IMG/VR virus record: IMGVR_UViG_3300036790_000808
Location: 1-40,190 of that record
Source: a virus
DNA: 40,190 nucleotides
Strand: one strand, 5' to 3'
The position numbers and the translations under genes are program-made. Under the pieces are notes generated by a model. That model worked only from the letters and a program-made list of their open reading frames with translations. It was not told where the DNA came from and made no database searches. Below are positions 39,653-40,190 of the stretch, piece after piece; within the stretch, counting starts at the first letter, position 1; each line of letters starts with the position of its first letter.

Positions 39653-39948
39653 TGCGTGATCCGTTCGATTATTTTTTCTCATTGAACTTCGAATTGAAAC
39701 CCGGGCAGGCCATCAAAGTACCGGCAACGATTTGGTCAGAGCTCCAGAGAAACCCGATGACAGACGAGCCGGGCCTCTGGCGAGCGATGTCGTCGCTGGT
39801 CGGAAGCGGGTACGGTGCTTGGCGGTTTTCGATTGCTTCCGATACCGACATTCTCACCGTATCCCGGCACGAGCCCGGTGAGACCCGAGTGTTCTGGGAT
39901 TATGACCGTGCTCCGCCAGGTTGGCGGCCGGCGTGGTTGCCCCGATGA
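39652..39948 (+). CDS. Hypothetical protein after integrase
   Basis: The 98-aa product (MRDPFDYFFSLNFELKPGQA...) includes IKVPATIWSELQRNP and ETRVFWDYDRAPPGWRPAW. It begins within the integrase stop (TGATG). No domain is recognised. It and the next gene lie between the integrase and the expected attachment site and could be lysogenic cargo. Confidence 0.6.
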   Translation: MRDPFDYFFSLNFELKPGQAIKVPATIWSELQRNPMTDEPGLWRAMSSLVGSGYGAWRFSIASDTDILTVSRHEPGETRVFWDYDRAPPGWRPAWLPR

Positions 39949-40190
39949 TGCTGCTCTTCAATCCCGACAAACTCCCCCGCACGATGACTCGCGCGGAGTG
40001 GAAAGAGTGCGATCGATGGCGCCGGGTGACGCAACAGGTCCTCAAGAAGGCGGTGGATCAGCAGATGATGGACTTCGCCGTCTATGGTTCGACGATGCCA
40101 GCGGGTTCTCGGGAAGCTGCCGTATCTCGCATTATCAACCCTCCGGTGCTCTTGCACCCAAGTGCCGACCCTAGTCGGACGTCCGACTGA
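39945..40190 (+). CDS. Hypothetical protein at window end
   Basis: The 81-aa product (MMLLFNPDKLPRTMTRAEWK...) has a helical WKECDRWRRVTQQVLKKAVD stretch and a Pro/Ser-rich end. Its start overlaps the previous stop (ATGA). The stop codon coincides with the end of the window. Function unknown. Confidence 0.55.
   Translation: MMLLFNPDKLPRTMTRAEWKECDRWRRVTQQVLKKAVDQQMMDFAVYGSTMPAGSREAAVSRIINPPVLLHPSADPSRTSD

Overview
The window holds most of an integrated temperate phage with a T7-like (podovirus-type) virion, in a high-GC bacterium. An alphaproteobacterial host is likely: one virion gene resembles the spike-base protein of the Rhodobacter gene transfer agent, and the tRNA-Lys remnant and general gene style fit. 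The genus cannot be read from the sequence.

Left flank (1-834). An AlpA-type regulator, an intrinsic terminator, a cluster of GGGATAC repeats and one small doubtful ORF lie outside the prophage. At 835-879 the minus strand carries only the 3' part of a tRNA-Lys(CTT) gene, from anticodon loop to CCA, with no 5' half. This is read as the left attachment site. The intact tRNA and right site should lie just beyond 40190, next to the integrase.

Late module (960-24006, all minus strand, nearly every gene overlapping the next). In transcription order: small and large terminase, a run of small conserved genes including an RcGTA-type spike-base protein, portal, a 135-aa protein, Bbp19-like protein, a 57-aa membrane protein, scaffold, major capsid, a decoration-like protein, tail tube A (gp11-like), tail tube B (gp12-like), GNAT/gp13-like, gp14-like, gp15-like and gp16-like internal virion proteins, a T7-type tail fibre/spike with repeats, a fibre-like protein with a Sec signal peptide, and a membrane-anchored coiled-coil protein. 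The order from gp11 to gp17 matches T7, but no phage RNA polymerase or DNA polymerase is seen.

Central control region (24007-25063). No gene is seen. It holds TGTTCC/GGAACA hexamers arranged with exact two-fold symmetry about position 24584, with an AT-rich dyad inside, and is a strong candidate replication origin. To its right are two long hairpins, two palindromic operators and a promoter driving a short rightward cluster (25064-27017).

Early module (27014-36098, minus strand). A Cro-like HTH gene heads an overlapping operon. It includes a possible lysis cassette (LLH-holin-like segment, overlapping Rz/Rz1-type spanin pair, DUF5675 protein), a Toprim primase, a ParB-like protein, an AAA+ helicase-like ATPase and a protein of the thymine-hypermodification pyrophosphorylase / 5-hmdU kinase helical family. 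Two adjacent genes are broken at poly-G tracts (G10 and G9).

Immunity and integration (36098-40190). A CI-like repressor diverges from the Cro-like gene. A second rightward operon carries another HTH regulator, an excisionase-like protein, the tyrosine integrase and two small genes. One operator-like element recurs at three promoters here, which suggests that one repressor controls lysogeny, early expression and integration together.
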